The notes under the pieces: generated by a model
The model's database searches: none
Seen by the model: the letters and a program-made list of their open reading frames with translations, nothing else
What the model was told of the DNA's origin: nothing
In this document: positions 34,190 to 43,133 of the stretch, one piece after another
Position numbering within the stretch: the stretch's first letter is position 1
How the letters are laid out: each line of letters begins with the position of its first letter
Assembly: GCF_010645075.1 (NCBI RefSeq)
Contig: NZ_JAADZV010000011.1
Span: forward strand, 97,912-161,911
Source: Flavobacterium limi
Lineage (GTDB): Bacteria; Bacteroidota; Bacteroidia; Flavobacteriales; Flavobacteriaceae
Direction: 5' to 3'
DNA length: 64,000 nt
Program-made: the position numbers and the translations under genes

Positions 34190-34205
34190 TGTTCCACGTG
34201 AAACT
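34190..34205. promoter_or_regulatory. parS-like site 7
   Basis: TGTTCCACGTGAAACT, 15 of 16 to the consensus, 54 bp after the mnmG stop. Confidence 0.8.
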
Positions 34206-34278
34206 TTTTTAAATCCTAATTAATGTGGGAATGAATGAAAAAGTAAATATTGATTAATATAAATTTATTGTTTTGTAG

Positions 34279-34303
34279 AGACGGACAGCTGTCCGTCTTT
34301 TTC
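34279..34303 (+). terminator. Palindromic terminator after mnmG
   Basis: AGACGGACAGCTGTCCGTCT is a perfect 20-bp palindrome followed by TTTTTC. The rest of 34137-34465 is AT-rich and holds only this hairpin and parS site 7. Confidence 0.65.
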
Positions 34304-34465
34304 ATGTATAAAAAAACAATTGATAAATTTGAATAAAAATTCACAATCAAAAAATATAAAAAGAGAGCAGTAATGTTTGTCTTTTTATTTATGTTTGAAA
34401 AATAATCAGCAAAGAAGTTTTAAAAACGAATTGCTTCAAATGAAATAAATAATTTAAAATATAAA

Positions 34466-35314
34466 ATGGACGTTTTAAACAAAAAACATTTTCTTACTGT
34501 AAAGGATCATTCTGTATCAAAAGAAATTTTTGAGTTGTATTATGATGAAAATCTGGATATGCTGATTACATCTCCTCAGCCGGATTTAGAAAATCTTGGA
34601 AGATATTACGAAAGCGAAGATTATATTTCGCATACAGATAACAAACGTTCGTTGTTTGAAAAAGCATATCATTTTGTAAAAAATATTGCTTTAAAAAATA
34701 AACTGAATCTGATCAATTCAGAACAATCTCAAAAAGGAAAAATTTTAGATATTGGTGCCGGAACAGGAGATTTTTTATTAACCGCAAAAAATGACGGTTG
34801 GGAAACTGTTGGAGTAGAACCAAGCGAAAGAGCAAAAGAAATTGCAAAAGGTAAAGGAATTTCATTTGTTGAACAAATCAGCGAATTGGAAAATAATTCT
34901 TTTGACGTAATTACAATGTGGCACGTTTTGGAACACGTTCCAAATTTAGAATTGCAAATCCAGGAATTGAAGCGTTTATTAAAACCAACTGGAACATTAA
35001 TTGTTGCGGTTCCAAATTTTAAATCGTACGACGCTAAACATTATAGAGAATTTTGGGCCGCTTTCGATGTGCCGATTCATTTTTGGCATTTCTCTAAAAA
35101 ATCCATAAAATCCCTTTTTGAAAAAGTTGACATAAAGTTAGAAAAAGTGCTTCCTATGAAATTCGATTCTTTTTACGTGAGTCTTTTGTCTGAAAAATAT
35201 AAAACAGGAAAAATGAATTTCATTAAGGCTTTTTTTATCGGTTTACGATCGAATTTGAAAGCATCGTCTTCAAAAGAGTATTCATCGCACATTTATGTCT
35301 TAAAAAACAGCTAA
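34466..35314 (+). CDS. Class I SAM-dependent methyltransferase
   Basis: 282 residues. A Rossmann methyltransferase core starts with motif I 'ILDIGAGTGDFLLTA' (about 93-107), then 'VGVEPSERAKEIA' (acidic SAM-ribose ligand) and 'DVITMWHVLEHVPNLE'. The N-terminal 80 residues resemble the lead segment of Methyltransf_23 enzymes that act on small molecules, glycans or quinone-like substrates; the substrate is not identifiable. It stands alone between terminators. Confidence 0.85.
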   Translation: MDVLNKKHFLTVKDHSVSKEIFELYYDENLDMLITSPQPDLENLGRYYESEDYISHTDNKRSLFEKAYHFVKNIALKNKLNLINSEQSQKGKILDIGAGTGDFLLTAKNDGWETVGVEPSERAKEIAKGKGISFVEQISELENNSFDVITMWHVLEHVPNLELQIQELKRLLKPTGTLIVAVPNFKSYDAKHYREFWAAFDVPIHFWHFSKKSIKSLFEKVDIKLEKVLPMKFDSFYVSLLSEKYKTGKMNFIKAFFIGLRSNLKASSSKEYSSHIYVLKNS

Positions 35315-35334
35315 AACTTATTTTAAGCGCATTT

Positions 35335-35379
35335 AAGCCAATATTTCGACTAAAGTGAGGAGAAATATTGGCTTTTTTT
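35335..35379 (+). terminator. Terminator after the methyltransferase gene
   Basis: AAGCCAATATTTC (35335-35347) and GAAATATTGGCTT (35362-35374) form a perfect stem, with a T-run. Confidence 0.88.
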
Positions 35380-35518
35380 AAAAAATGCTTTTAAAACGAG
35401 CTATTGAAGCCAGTTTTAATAGCGATATTTTATACTATCAATTTGTGCCATAAAGAAAACTAATATCATAAAAAAACAGCATTTTTTAAACTTTATGTCG
35501 ATGCTATTTATTTTTTTA

Positions 35519-35526
35519 TATTTTTG
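35519..35526 (+). promoter_or_regulatory. -7 element of the OmpH-like gene
   Basis: TATTTTTG fits TAnnTTTG, 32 nt before the start codon. No clear TTG at the expected distance. Confidence 0.4.
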
Positions 35527-35558
35527 TCTTTCATACATAAAAATAGAAAATTCAGAAA

Positions 35559-36134
35559 ATGAAAAAAGCATTAGTAATTATCGCGCTTTCGGTTTTAGTT
35601 GTTTCATGTGAGAAAAAGGCTGAAGTAAAGGAAGTAAAAACAGCTTACGTAGATACTTCGGTTTTGATGAAAGAGTACACTGAAGCAAAAGACCTTGAAG
35701 CAAAATACAAAGCACAATCAGAAGAAAAAGGAAGACAACTGCAAGCTGAGATAAATCGTTTCAAACAAGATGCTGCTAATTTTCAAAGTCAGGCACAGGC
35801 AAACGGGCAGGCCTGGGCGCAACAAAGAGGTGCTGAATTACAAAAAAGAGAACAGCAATTGGGTTATGCTCAACAACAATTAGCACAGCAATTGCAACAA
35901 GAAAGCGGTGTTGAAATGGATTCTCTTGTAAGCGGTGTGAAAAAATTTATTAAAGATTACGGTAAGAAAAACGGCTATTCATATATCTACGGGACAGGTG
36001 ATGCCGCTACTGTTTTATATGCTGAAGATAAATACGATATTACAAAAGAGATTGTCAAAGCTTTAAACGATAAATACAAAGCTCAGCCAAAAACAGATGA
36101 TAAAGCTGAAACTAAAGAAGAAACAAAGAAATAA
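35559..36134 (+). CDS. OmpH/Skp family lipoprotein
   Basis: 191 residues. A lipoprotein signal ends with lipobox VVSC (Cys17). The mature part is the OmpH (Skp-like) fold: 'TAYVDTSVLMKEYTEAKDLE', a long Gln/Ala/Glu coiled-coil hairpin (about 45-120), then 'KKFIKDYGKKNGYSYIYGTG'. A Lys/Glu tail ends the protein. Skp-like proteins chaperone outer-membrane proteins, but being lipid-anchored is unlike classic soluble Skp. Own promoter and terminator. Confidence 0.88.
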   Translation: MKKALVIIALSVLVVSCEKKAEVKEVKTAYVDTSVLMKEYTEAKDLEAKYKAQSEEKGRQLQAEINRFKQDAANFQSQAQANGQAWAQQRGAELQKREQQLGYAQQQLAQQLQQESGVEMDSLVSGVKKFIKDYGKKNGYSYIYGTGDAATVLYAEDKYDITKEIVKALNDKYKAQPKTDDKAETKEETKK

Positions 36135-36158
36135 CAACCAAAATAACTAACTATTTTA

Positions 36159-36190
36159 AAAACCTAAATCTATATACAGATTTAGGTTTT
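36159..36190 (+). terminator. Terminator after the OmpH-like gene
   Basis: AAAACCTAAATCT and AGATTTAGGTTTT form a perfect stem around a 6-nt loop, then more T. Confidence 0.88.
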
Positions 36191-36235
36191 TTTATTTATA
36201 AAAATGCGATACTTTTAGTTTTCAATATACGCCCA

Positions 36236-38515
36236 ATGCAAAACGTTTCAGAAGCAGCTGCTTACACTTTACAATTCATCAATCAGACGCAAAAATCGAT
36301 ATTCCTGACTGGCAAAGCAGGCACAGGAAAAACTACGCTTTTACGTGAAATTATTGCTACTACACATAAAAATACGGTTGTTGTCGCCCCTACTGGAATT
36401 GCTGCCTTAAATGCGGGTGGAGTCACCATTCACTCTATGTTTCAATTGCCATTTTCGGCTTTTATTCCTTCGTATGAAAATAATTCTCAGTTTACAGAAA
36501 CTGTAAAATTTGAAAATAAGGAAACTTTACGCAGACATTTTAAAATGAATAATGTGAAGCGTAATGTCATCAGAAACATGGAACTACTCATTATCGATGA
36601 AGTAAGTATGCTACGTGCTGATCTGCTGGATGCAATTGATTTTATGATGCAGACAGTACGTAAAAATTCGTTGGCCTTTGGAGGTGTTCAGGTACTTTTC
36701 ATTGGTGATTTATTGCAGTTGCCACCTGTGATTAGGGATGAAGAATGGCGAACTTTACGGAACTATTACAAGGGAAAATTCTTTTTTCATTCACACGTCA
36801 TTCAGCAAAATCCACCGCTTTATATTGAATTATCCAAAATTTATCGCCAAACAGATGATTCTTTTATATCCGTTTTAAATAATCTTCGAAACAATCAGAT
36901 CACACCGCAGGATATTCAGATTTTAAACGAATATGTCCAACCTGATTTTGATTTGAAAAATAATCCCGGCTACATTACGCTCACGACACACAATGCTAAA
37001 GCTGATTCTATTAACGAACAGGCAATAGGTGATTTAGCAGGAAATGAGTTTGTGTATCAGCCCTTTATTGTTGGCGATTTTCCAGAAAAAATATTTCCGG
37101 TTGAAGAAAATCTGAAACTGAAGGTCGGTGCACAGGTTATGTTTGTCAAGAACGATTTATCTTTTGATAAAAGGTATTTTAACGGAAAAATGGGTATTAT
37201 AAAATCACTTTCACCTGAGGAAATCTTTGTGAATTTCCCTGAAGAAAATAAAACTATTGAAGTTGAAAAATACGAATGGAAAAATATCAGGTATAAAATT
37301 AACGAACTCACTAAAGAGATTGAAGAAGACGTTTTAGGGACTTTTGCTCATTATCCTTTAAAATTAGCCTGGGCAATTACGGTTCATAAAAGCCAGGGTT
37401 TAACTTTTGAGAAAGCTGCGCTTGATGTATCGCAAGTTTTTTTACCTGGGCAGGCATATGTAGCATTATCTCGTTTAACGTCCTTAAAAGGTCTTATTTT
37501 GCTTTCTCAGATTCAAATGAATGGTATTTCGAACGATCAGGATGTAATGGATTATGCATTGAATAAGGCAACTGAAGATATTTTAGAAAAACATTTACAT
37601 TTCGAAACTAAGAATTTTATTCATAACTATTTGATTAATAGTTTTAACTGGTCAGATTTAGCTCAGGAATGGCGTAATCACAGATTTAGTTATAATGAAA
37701 ATGCTGCTAATTCCGAAAAATCTAAGCATTCTGTTTGGGCACATAAGCGTCTTGAAACAATTGAATTGCTTTTAGATCCTTCGCAAAAATTTGTGCATCA
37801 GCTCAATAAAATTTTTAATAAGGAAACCGTTGATTTGTTGTTTGTGCAGGAAAGAGTAGTGGCGGCCTATGACTATTTTTTTAAACCAATGGATAAATTG
37901 GTAACAGATCTTTTGCAGAAAATGGCCGAAATTCAAAAATATAAAAAAGTAAAAGAATTTTATGAAGAATTAGCACTTCTGGATGATTTGCAAACTAAGG
38001 CTGTTCTACGTGTAATGAAGGCTAAATTACTGATTGAAATTGTAGTTTCGGGTCAAACCATCTGTAAGGAAAAATTAACGTCCTCAGCGATTAAAAATTA
38101 CAAATCAGATAAGATTGCGAAAATTCGCGAAGAGTTTAAAATGAGCAATACTGATATTTTCAAACTTGATGAGCCAGCTGCGCGCTATACGGCGAAAAAA
38201 TTAGATAAAAACGAGCCAAAAGCTATTAAGAAAACTACCGTAGAAGAAACATACGATTTGTGGATTGAGAAAAATTCGGTTCAGGATATTGCCCGTCTTC
38301 GTAAGCTTACTGTACAAACTATTGAAATGCATCTGGTTAAATTAATTCAGACAAAAAAAATCGAAATCTCCGATGTTTTAACTTATGATAAAATATTGGC
38401 TTTGCGTGATGCTTTCGAATTTTATCAGGAGGAATCTCTTAACGGGTTAAAAGAAAAACATGGTGATGAATTCACCTGGCATGAGTTAAAAATGTTCAAA
38501 GCAAGTATAAATTAA
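36236..38515 (+). CDS. PIF1-like superfamily 1 helicase with C-terminal helix-turn-helix region
   Basis: 759 residues. Walker A GKAGTGKT (26-33), 'VVVAPTGIAALNAGG', Walker B LLIIDEVSML (about 117-126), 'FIGDLLQLPPV' and the C-terminal helicase motifs 'WAITVHKSQGLTFEKA' and 'GQAYVALSRLTSLKGL' define a PIF1/RecD-type 5'-3' DNA helicase. The last 200 residues or so contain an RQC/HTH_40-like segment ('TTVEETYDLWIEKNSVQDIA'). The likely role is genome maintenance; the specific substrate is unknown. Monocistronic. Confidence 0.9.
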   Translation: MQNVSEAAAYTLQFINQTQKSIFLTGKAGTGKTTLLREIIATTHKNTVVVAPTGIAALNAGGVTIHSMFQLPFSAFIPSYENNSQFTETVKFENKETLRRHFKMNNVKRNVIRNMELLIIDEVSMLRADLLDAIDFMMQTVRKNSLAFGGVQVLFIGDLLQLPPVIRDEEWRTLRNYYKGKFFFHSHVIQQNPPLYIELSKIYRQTDDSFISVLNNLRNNQITPQDIQILNEYVQPDFDLKNNPGYITLTTHNAKADSINEQAIGDLAGNEFVYQPFIVGDFPEKIFPVEENLKLKVGAQVMFVKNDLSFDKRYFNGKMGIIKSLSPEEIFVNFPEENKTIEVEKYEWKNIRYKINELTKEIEEDVLGTFAHYPLKLAWAITVHKSQGLTFEKAALDVSQVFLPGQAYVALSRLTSLKGLILLSQIQMNGISNDQDVMDYALNKATEDILEKHLHFETKNFIHNYLINSFNWSDLAQEWRNHRFSYNENAANSEKSKHSVWAHKRLETIELLLDPSQKFVHQLNKIFNKETVDLLFVQERVVAAYDYFFKPMDKLVTDLLQKMAEIQKYKKVKEFYEELALLDDLQTKAVLRVMKAKLLIEIVVSGQTICKEKLTSSAIKNYKSDKIAKIREEFKMSNTDIFKLDEPAARYTAKKLDKNEPKAIKKTTVEETYDLWIEKNSVQDIARLRKLTVQTIEMHLVKLIQTKKIEISDVLTYDKILALRDAFEFYQEESLNGLKEKHGDEFTWHELKMFKASIN

Positions 38516-38571
38516 GTATCTTTAAGTTAAATGTTTCACGTAAAAACACAGATTAATTTAATTTATAAAAA

Positions 38572-39334
38572 ATGAAATTTAAAATCATAATTCTATTTTT
38601 CCTTGGAGGATTCTCAAATTTAGCTTTAGGCCAGGATTTAAAACCTGAATATCAGAAGTTCATAAAGACCTTCATCAGCAATGTAAAAAATGAAAAAAAA
38701 GAGGCTGTCGCGGATATAATTTCGTATCCTTTCAAAAGGGAATATCCCATACCAACAATCAACAACAAAACTGAATTCATAAAGCGGTATTAATGAGATT
38801 TTTGATGTTGCCTTGAAGAATGAAATCATTAAATCTAATCCAGCAAAAGACTGGTCACAAATGGGCTGGAGAGGAATTATGCTGAATCAGGGTACTGTCT
38901 GGATAGATGAGGAAGGCCGTTTAATCGCCATTAATTACCAATCAAAGTTTGAATTGGATTTGAAAAATAAAATTATATCCGGTGAAAAAAGAAAATTGCA
39001 TCCATCCATTGCAAAATTTAAAACTCCGGAATGTGTTTTGCAAACCAGCAAATTCAAGGTTAGAATAGACGATTTAGGAAATGGAAATTACCGATATGCT
39101 TCATGGTCAACAAAAAAAAGCATGAGTGAAAAACCAGATTTAGTGATTACTAACGGAAAATGGTTCCAGGAAGGAACTGGCGGAAATCATAGATTTGAAT
39201 TTAAAAAGGGTCAGTATGTTTATGAATGTTATATTGCTCCAATGCGGGAAAAGGATGCTGCACCGGCAAACTTAACAATTTATCAAAATAAAAAAGTAAT
39301 TCTTTCTCAGGAAGCTAAAATTATTCCACGTTAA
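38572..39334 (+). pseudogene. Exported protein of unknown function, broken by a +1 frameshift
   Basis: The first frame (38572-38793) encodes a signal peptide (MKFKIIILFFLGGFSNLALG) and reads to '...TEFIKRY' before TAA at 38791. Removing one T at 38790-38791 (TATTAAT to TATAAT) joins it to the second frame, giving 'FIKRYNEIFDVALKNEIIK' and continuing to the stop at 39332-39334. The restored product would be about 253 residues. It is either a recent single-base insertion or a sequencing error. No family recognised; the second half has strand-rich segments such as 'FKVRIDDLGNGNYRYASW'. Confidence 0.8.
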
Positions 39335-39337
39335 ACA

Positions 39338-39370
39338 AAAAAATCCTATTTGCTAAAATAGGATTTTTTT
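39338..39370. terminator. Bidirectional terminator between convergent genes
   Basis: AAATCCTATTT and AAATAGGATTT form a perfect stem with a 4-nt loop and flanking A/T runs. Confidence 0.85.
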
Positions 39371-39373
39371 GTA

Positions 39374-39778
39374 TTAAAAAGATGCTCTAATTTGGTCTAA
39401 TTCCTTTTTCTGTTGTAATAATTTGAGCTCCAGTTTATCTATTTCAAGTTTTTGTTTGGTGGATTTTATTTTTAGTTTCTGAATTTCTTCTTCAGAATTT
39501 TTTCTGGTTCCAATTTGACTTTCAGTTTTTTGATTCGCAGTTTTTTGTTTTTCTATTTTCTTTTTGGTTTTATTAATAGCTTTTTCTGCGTTTTTAACCT
39601 GCCGCTGATGTTTCTCAATTTTTTTCTGCTCCTTATCTATTTTGTTTTGATATTCTTTAGCTTTTTTTGCCTCCTGAACCGCTTTCTCTGATTGAACAGT
39701 TTCTGTTTCCTGTGCATAAAAGCCTGGTGACGTTAAAAAAAGGCATACAATTATAAATACTTGAATGGTAAACTTCAT
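39374..39778 (-). CDS. Exported coiled-coil protein
   Basis: 134 residues from ATG 39778 (MKFTIQVFIIVCLFLTSPG). An upstream start at 39808 would place ten residues before the signal peptide. After the signal peptide the protein is almost wholly a Lys/Glu/Gln coiled coil ('KIEKHQRQVKNAEKAINKTKK'-like heptads) to the C-terminus. Probably periplasmic; function unknown. Transcribed in the same direction after the HU-CCDC81/SPOR gene, 54 nt apart. Confidence 0.75.
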   Translation of the reverse strand: MKFTIQVFIIVCLFLTSPGFYAQETETVQSEKAVQEAKKAKEYQNKIDKEQKKIEKHQRQVKNAEKAINKTKKKIEKQKTANQKTESQIGTRKNSEEEIQKLKIKSTKQKLEIDKLELKLLQQKKELDQIRASF

Positions 39779-39832
39779 AATCTTTTTTATTTCTAAAGTA
39801 AATAACAAAACAAATATACTTTCTGTCTAGTT

Positions 39833-40795
39833 TTATAAATTTTCGATTAAAATCCATGCATCCGGATTTTCAGCCTTTTGAATTTCTTTTTGTGCTTCTT
39901 CAGCTTCTCTCATTGTAGAGTAACTACCGTATAAAACAGGAAATAATCCATGTTTATTTTCACCTAACATTCTGGCTTCATAACCATTTTTTATTAATTG
40001 GTTATAAGCTTTTTTTGCATTTCGTTCACTTCTGAAAGCTCCTGCAATAATATGATAAGGCATTGTTTTTTCTATCACCTCAGTTTTTGAGGTATCAACA
40101 GAAAGTGTTACAGCAGGCATAGGATTTTGAATCAAAAAGGTAGCTTCCTGAATTTTGTTCTGAACCTTTTTTTGAACAGTACTTTCAACAACAAGCGTTT
40201 GTGTTGCAATTTCTTTTTGATATAACGGATATCCGATGCTTCCTGTGATTCCAAGACCCAGGACAAATATTGCAGCATATTTTAAATATGAATTTGAAGA
40301 TTTTCTTTCTTCATCTGCATATAATGGAACAGTTTCTTTCTCCTCGATTCTTTGAATTTCTTTTTCGAAATTTTCTCTTTTTACCAAAGGAGACACAAAA
40401 GGACCCAATCCAAAGGAAGTTGTCAAATAATTATTTTGCTGGTTTGGACTGAAAACTAAATTGTTATCACTATTCAAACGAATTTCACCAATATTTTTCA
40501 AATATAAAATTCCATCTTCTTCCAATGCTTTTTTCCAATTTAAAATTTCAAAAGCAATGGCACTAACAGCAAAACCATATGATGTCTTTTCGCTATTAGC
40601 TATATGATTTGCCAGCAAACCATCATTGTTTTTGATTTGACTGTTGAAAGAAACCATTTTCTTAGGTGGAAAAAACGAATTTGTGCTTTCATTAAGCTGT
40701 GCCGACTGAATTTCAGTTAAGAATGCACCAAACCCGGGAACCGTTACGCACTGATAACGATATAATAATTGCGAGATGTAAGTTTCGATTTTCAT
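39833..40795 (-). CDS. HU-CCDC81 and SPOR domain-containing protein
   Basis: 320 residues from ATG 40795 (MKIETYISQLLYRYQCVTV). Two N-terminal HU-like CCDC81 domains (about 1-130; 'VPGFGAFLTE', then 'ILYLKNIGEIRLN') are followed by a transmembrane helix ('YAAIFVLGLGITGSIGY', about 175-195) and a C-terminal SPOR domain (about 245-320; 'HIIAGAFRSERNAKKAY'). SPOR domains bind denuded septal peptidoglycan, so a division-site role linking the inner membrane to the wall is likely. A longer start at 40813 would lie upstream of the promoter motif at 40801-40829. Confidence 0.88.
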   Translation of the reverse strand: MKIETYISQLLYRYQCVTVPGFGAFLTEIQSAQLNESTNSFFPPKKMVSFNSQIKNNDGLLANHIANSEKTSYGFAVSAIAFEILNWKKALEEDGILYLKNIGEIRLNSDNNLVFSPNQQNNYLTTSFGLGPFVSPLVKRENFEKEIQRIEEKETVPLYADEERKSSNSYLKYAAIFVLGLGITGSIGYPLYQKEIATQTLVVESTVQKKVQNKIQEATFLIQNPMPAVTLSVDTSKTEVIEKTMPYHIIAGAFRSERNAKKAYNQLIKNGYEARMLGENKHGLFPVLYGSYSTMREAEEAQKEIQKAENPDAWILIENL

Positions 40796-40800
40796 ACTAA

Positions 40801-40829
40801 CAAAGTTATGCATCCAATATAGTTATCAA
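40801..40829 (-). promoter_or_regulatory. Promoter of the HU-CCDC81/SPOR gene
   Basis: On the minus strand TTG (40829-40827), 18 bp, TAACTTTG (40808-40801). The -7 element ends only 5 nt before the preferred ATG, so the message may be leaderless or nearly so. Confidence 0.5.
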
Positions 40830-40947
40830 AAATTTATTCACAATTTTTATTAACAATCTGAATATTTTTGCAGGTATTTATTTTTCAGATAGTTAAATTA
40901 TTTTTGTTTCAGAGATTAATTGTTTTTGGCTTTAAAAAAGTTATTTT

Positions 40948-40979
40948 TTGAAAGAAATTACTTCTAATTATTATCTTTG
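40948..40979 (+). promoter_or_regulatory. Promoter of dprA
   Basis: TTG (40948-40950), 21 bp, TATCTTTG (40972-40979). It leaves a leader of about 55 nt. Confidence 0.6.
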
Positions 40980-41039
40980 CCAAAATGAAAACAAATCTTG
41001 TTTTTAAAAATTCCGTCCTTTTTAAAAGTTATATAAGCC

Positions 41040-42140
41040 ATGTCAGAACAAGATTTATTTTATGTATTAGCCTTACTTCGGGTAGAGGGCGTTGGAGATA
41101 TTATGGCTAAGAAATTATTGGCAAATTTTGGAAGTGCCGAAGAAATTTTCAAGGCAAAAATGAATCAAATTGCTGCTATAGAAGGAGTTGGTTCAGTGTT
41201 ATTGAAGAATCTAAAGGATAAGACTGTTTTTCAAAAAGCAAATCAGGAACTTGATTTCATCAAGAATAACAATATTCAAGTTTCTTTTTTTAAAGATGAA
41301 AATTATCCTGAACGTTTAAAACATTGTGTTGATTGTCCGGTTTTAATTTTTTCTGCCGGTAATATTAATTTACAAAATAAAAGAATAATCAGTATTGTCG
41401 GTACAAGGCAAATTACTTCGTACGGAATTGAATTTTGCAGAACATTGATTGAAGATCTGGCTCCTTTAAATCCCATAATTGTTAGTGGTTTTGCATATGG
41501 AGTTGATATTGTGGCGCATCAGCTGGCAATAGAAAATAAACTGCAGACTATTGGTGTTTTGGCTCATGGGTTAAACCAAATCTATCCTAAAGCACATAAA
41601 AAATACATGTCAAAAATGGAGGAGAACGGCGGTTTTATAACTGAGTTCTGGAGTTCAACCAATCCTGATAAAGAGAACTTCGTTAGACGAAATCGTATCG
41701 TTGCCGGCATGACTGAAGCTACAATCGTAATAGAATCTGCCGATAGGGGAGGTTCGCTTATTACTGCCAATATTGCGAACGATTATAACCGTGATGTTTT
41801 TGCCGTTCCCGGCCGTGTGACTGATAAATATAGTCAGGGATGCAATCAACTCATTAAAACTCAAAAAGCGAATGTACTGACTAGTGCTGCTGATTTGGTT
41901 TACATGCTCAATTGGGATATCAAAGACGATATAAAACCCGTTCAGAAGCAACTATTTATTGAACTGGAGTATGAAGAACAAATAATCTATGATTTCCTGG
42001 TTAAAAACGGAAAAGAACTGCTTGATATAATTGCACTCCAATGCGAATTTCCTATTTATAAAATATCAGGGATTCTTTTAAATATGGAACTAAAAGGAGT
42101 AATCAGACCTTTGCCTGGAAAACTGTTTGAAGCTATTTAA
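41040..42140 (+). CDS. dprA: DNA-processing protein DprA
   Basis: 366 residues. An N-terminal helix-hairpin-helix/SAM-like region ('GVGDIMAKKLLANFGSAEEI' and 'AIEGVGSVLLKNL') precedes a Rossmann-like DprA domain ('IISIVGTRQITSYG', 'IVSGFAYGVDIVAHQLAI', 'GVLAHGLNQIYPKAHKK'). A C-terminal winged-helix segment completes it. DprA loads RecA onto incoming single-stranded DNA in natural transformation. It has its own promoter. Confidence 0.95.
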   Translation: MSEQDLFYVLALLRVEGVGDIMAKKLLANFGSAEEIFKAKMNQIAAIEGVGSVLLKNLKDKTVFQKANQELDFIKNNNIQVSFFKDENYPERLKHCVDCPVLIFSAGNINLQNKRIISIVGTRQITSYGIEFCRTLIEDLAPLNPIIVSGFAYGVDIVAHQLAIENKLQTIGVLAHGLNQIYPKAHKKYMSKMEENGGFITEFWSSTNPDKENFVRRNRIVAGMTEATIVIESADRGGSLITANIANDYNRDVFAVPGRVTDKYSQGCNQLIKTQKANVLTSAADLVYMLNWDIKDDIKPVQKQLFIELEYEEQIIYDFLVKNGKELLDIIALQCEFPIYKISGILLNMELKGVIRPLPGKLFEAI

Positions 42141-42209
42141 GTTTTTTTTAACATTGAAACTTGGATTAAATGATATAAAGAATATATTTGTTCAAAAAAT
42201 CATACTTTA

Positions 42210-43058
42210 ATGAATATAATTGAACTATTTGAAAATACTGGGATTTACAAGGAGAACCTTAGAGAATTCAGTTCTGAAGACATTGAAAAAGCAAGAAAGC
42301 AGTTTGAAATTGAACGCTCAGGTAATGCAAACGTGAAGCCTGATCTTGGAGATAATTTAATTTTAGCGATGAATAACTTTGCTGGACAGCTTTTATTTAT
42401 TTGTAATAATCGGATTTTATATAATTTTTTCTCTAAAAAGAATTATTCACGAAACAGATTTAATTCTGATTATACAGTTTCTTCAAGTAAATCTGATGTT
42501 CAGGCGTTTATTGATAAATTTTTATCCAAAGATCTAGATTTGATTTTAGATGAATTAATAGCACAGAACCGATTCGATACTATTGATGATTTTTTGGCAG
42601 TAAAAGAATATCTTCCTGAAAATTCTATGGAAAATCTAAGCAAAAAAATATCTGAAAAGCTTGATTTTGCGATAGATTCAATTAATGGAAATTTGCAATT
42701 GAGTGATATAAACAGTACGGTTGAGTTTCTTAAATATCGCAGTTTTTATGTTTTAGTTTCTCATTTTAGATCAACTGAAAAAGATGAGAAAATTAAAGCG
42801 GTTTACAACAAGGTTTATAATTTGCATAGTAATTCTGCAATTAGATATGAGCTAATGAGTCCAATGATTTCATCTATGGTAAACTATAATGCCATTGATT
42901 ATGATCTGAATGCTTTGTTCCGAAAAAATAAAGACGCTCTTGATGCAACAGTAGAAAGAGTAAACCATTCAGGAGGTTCTTCTGGTGTTTCGGGCTGGAC
43001 AATCTTTGCGGTCATAGTTATTGTAATTCGCTTAATTATCGCGTTGTCAAGATCTTAA
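42210..43058 (+). CDS. Membrane-anchored protein of unknown function
   Basis: 282 residues, mostly helical and charged, without a signal peptide. A single C-terminal hydrophobic helix ('GWTIFAVIVIVIRLIIALS', about 262-280) suggests a tail-anchored protein. A Ser/Gly linker (HSGGSSGVSG) precedes it. No family recognised. It lies 69 nt after dprA and may share its transcript; a terminator follows. Confidence 0.7.
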   Translation: MNIIELFENTGIYKENLREFSSEDIEKARKQFEIERSGNANVKPDLGDNLILAMNNFAGQLLFICNNRILYNFFSKKNYSRNRFNSDYTVSSSKSDVQAFIDKFLSKDLDLILDELIAQNRFDTIDDFLAVKEYLPENSMENLSKKISEKLDFAIDSINGNLQLSDINSTVEFLKYRSFYVLVSHFRSTEKDEKIKAVYNKVYNLHSNSAIRYELMSPMISSMVNYNAIDYDLNALFRKNKDALDATVERVNHSGGSSGVSGWTIFAVIVIVIRLIIALSRS

Positions 43059-43090
43059 ACTATTAAAATAGAATTTAAACAACATAAAAA

Positions 43091-43119
43091 AAGCCTGAGA
43101 GAGTAATTCTTTCAGGCTT
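43091..43119. terminator. Terminator between convergent genes (unknown and trpS)
   Basis: AAGCCTGAGAGA pairs with TCTTTCAGGCTT (one G-U) around GTAAT. It is preceded by an A-run, which is a T-run for trpS. Confidence 0.75.
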
Positions 43120-43133
43120 ATCTATTTACTTTT

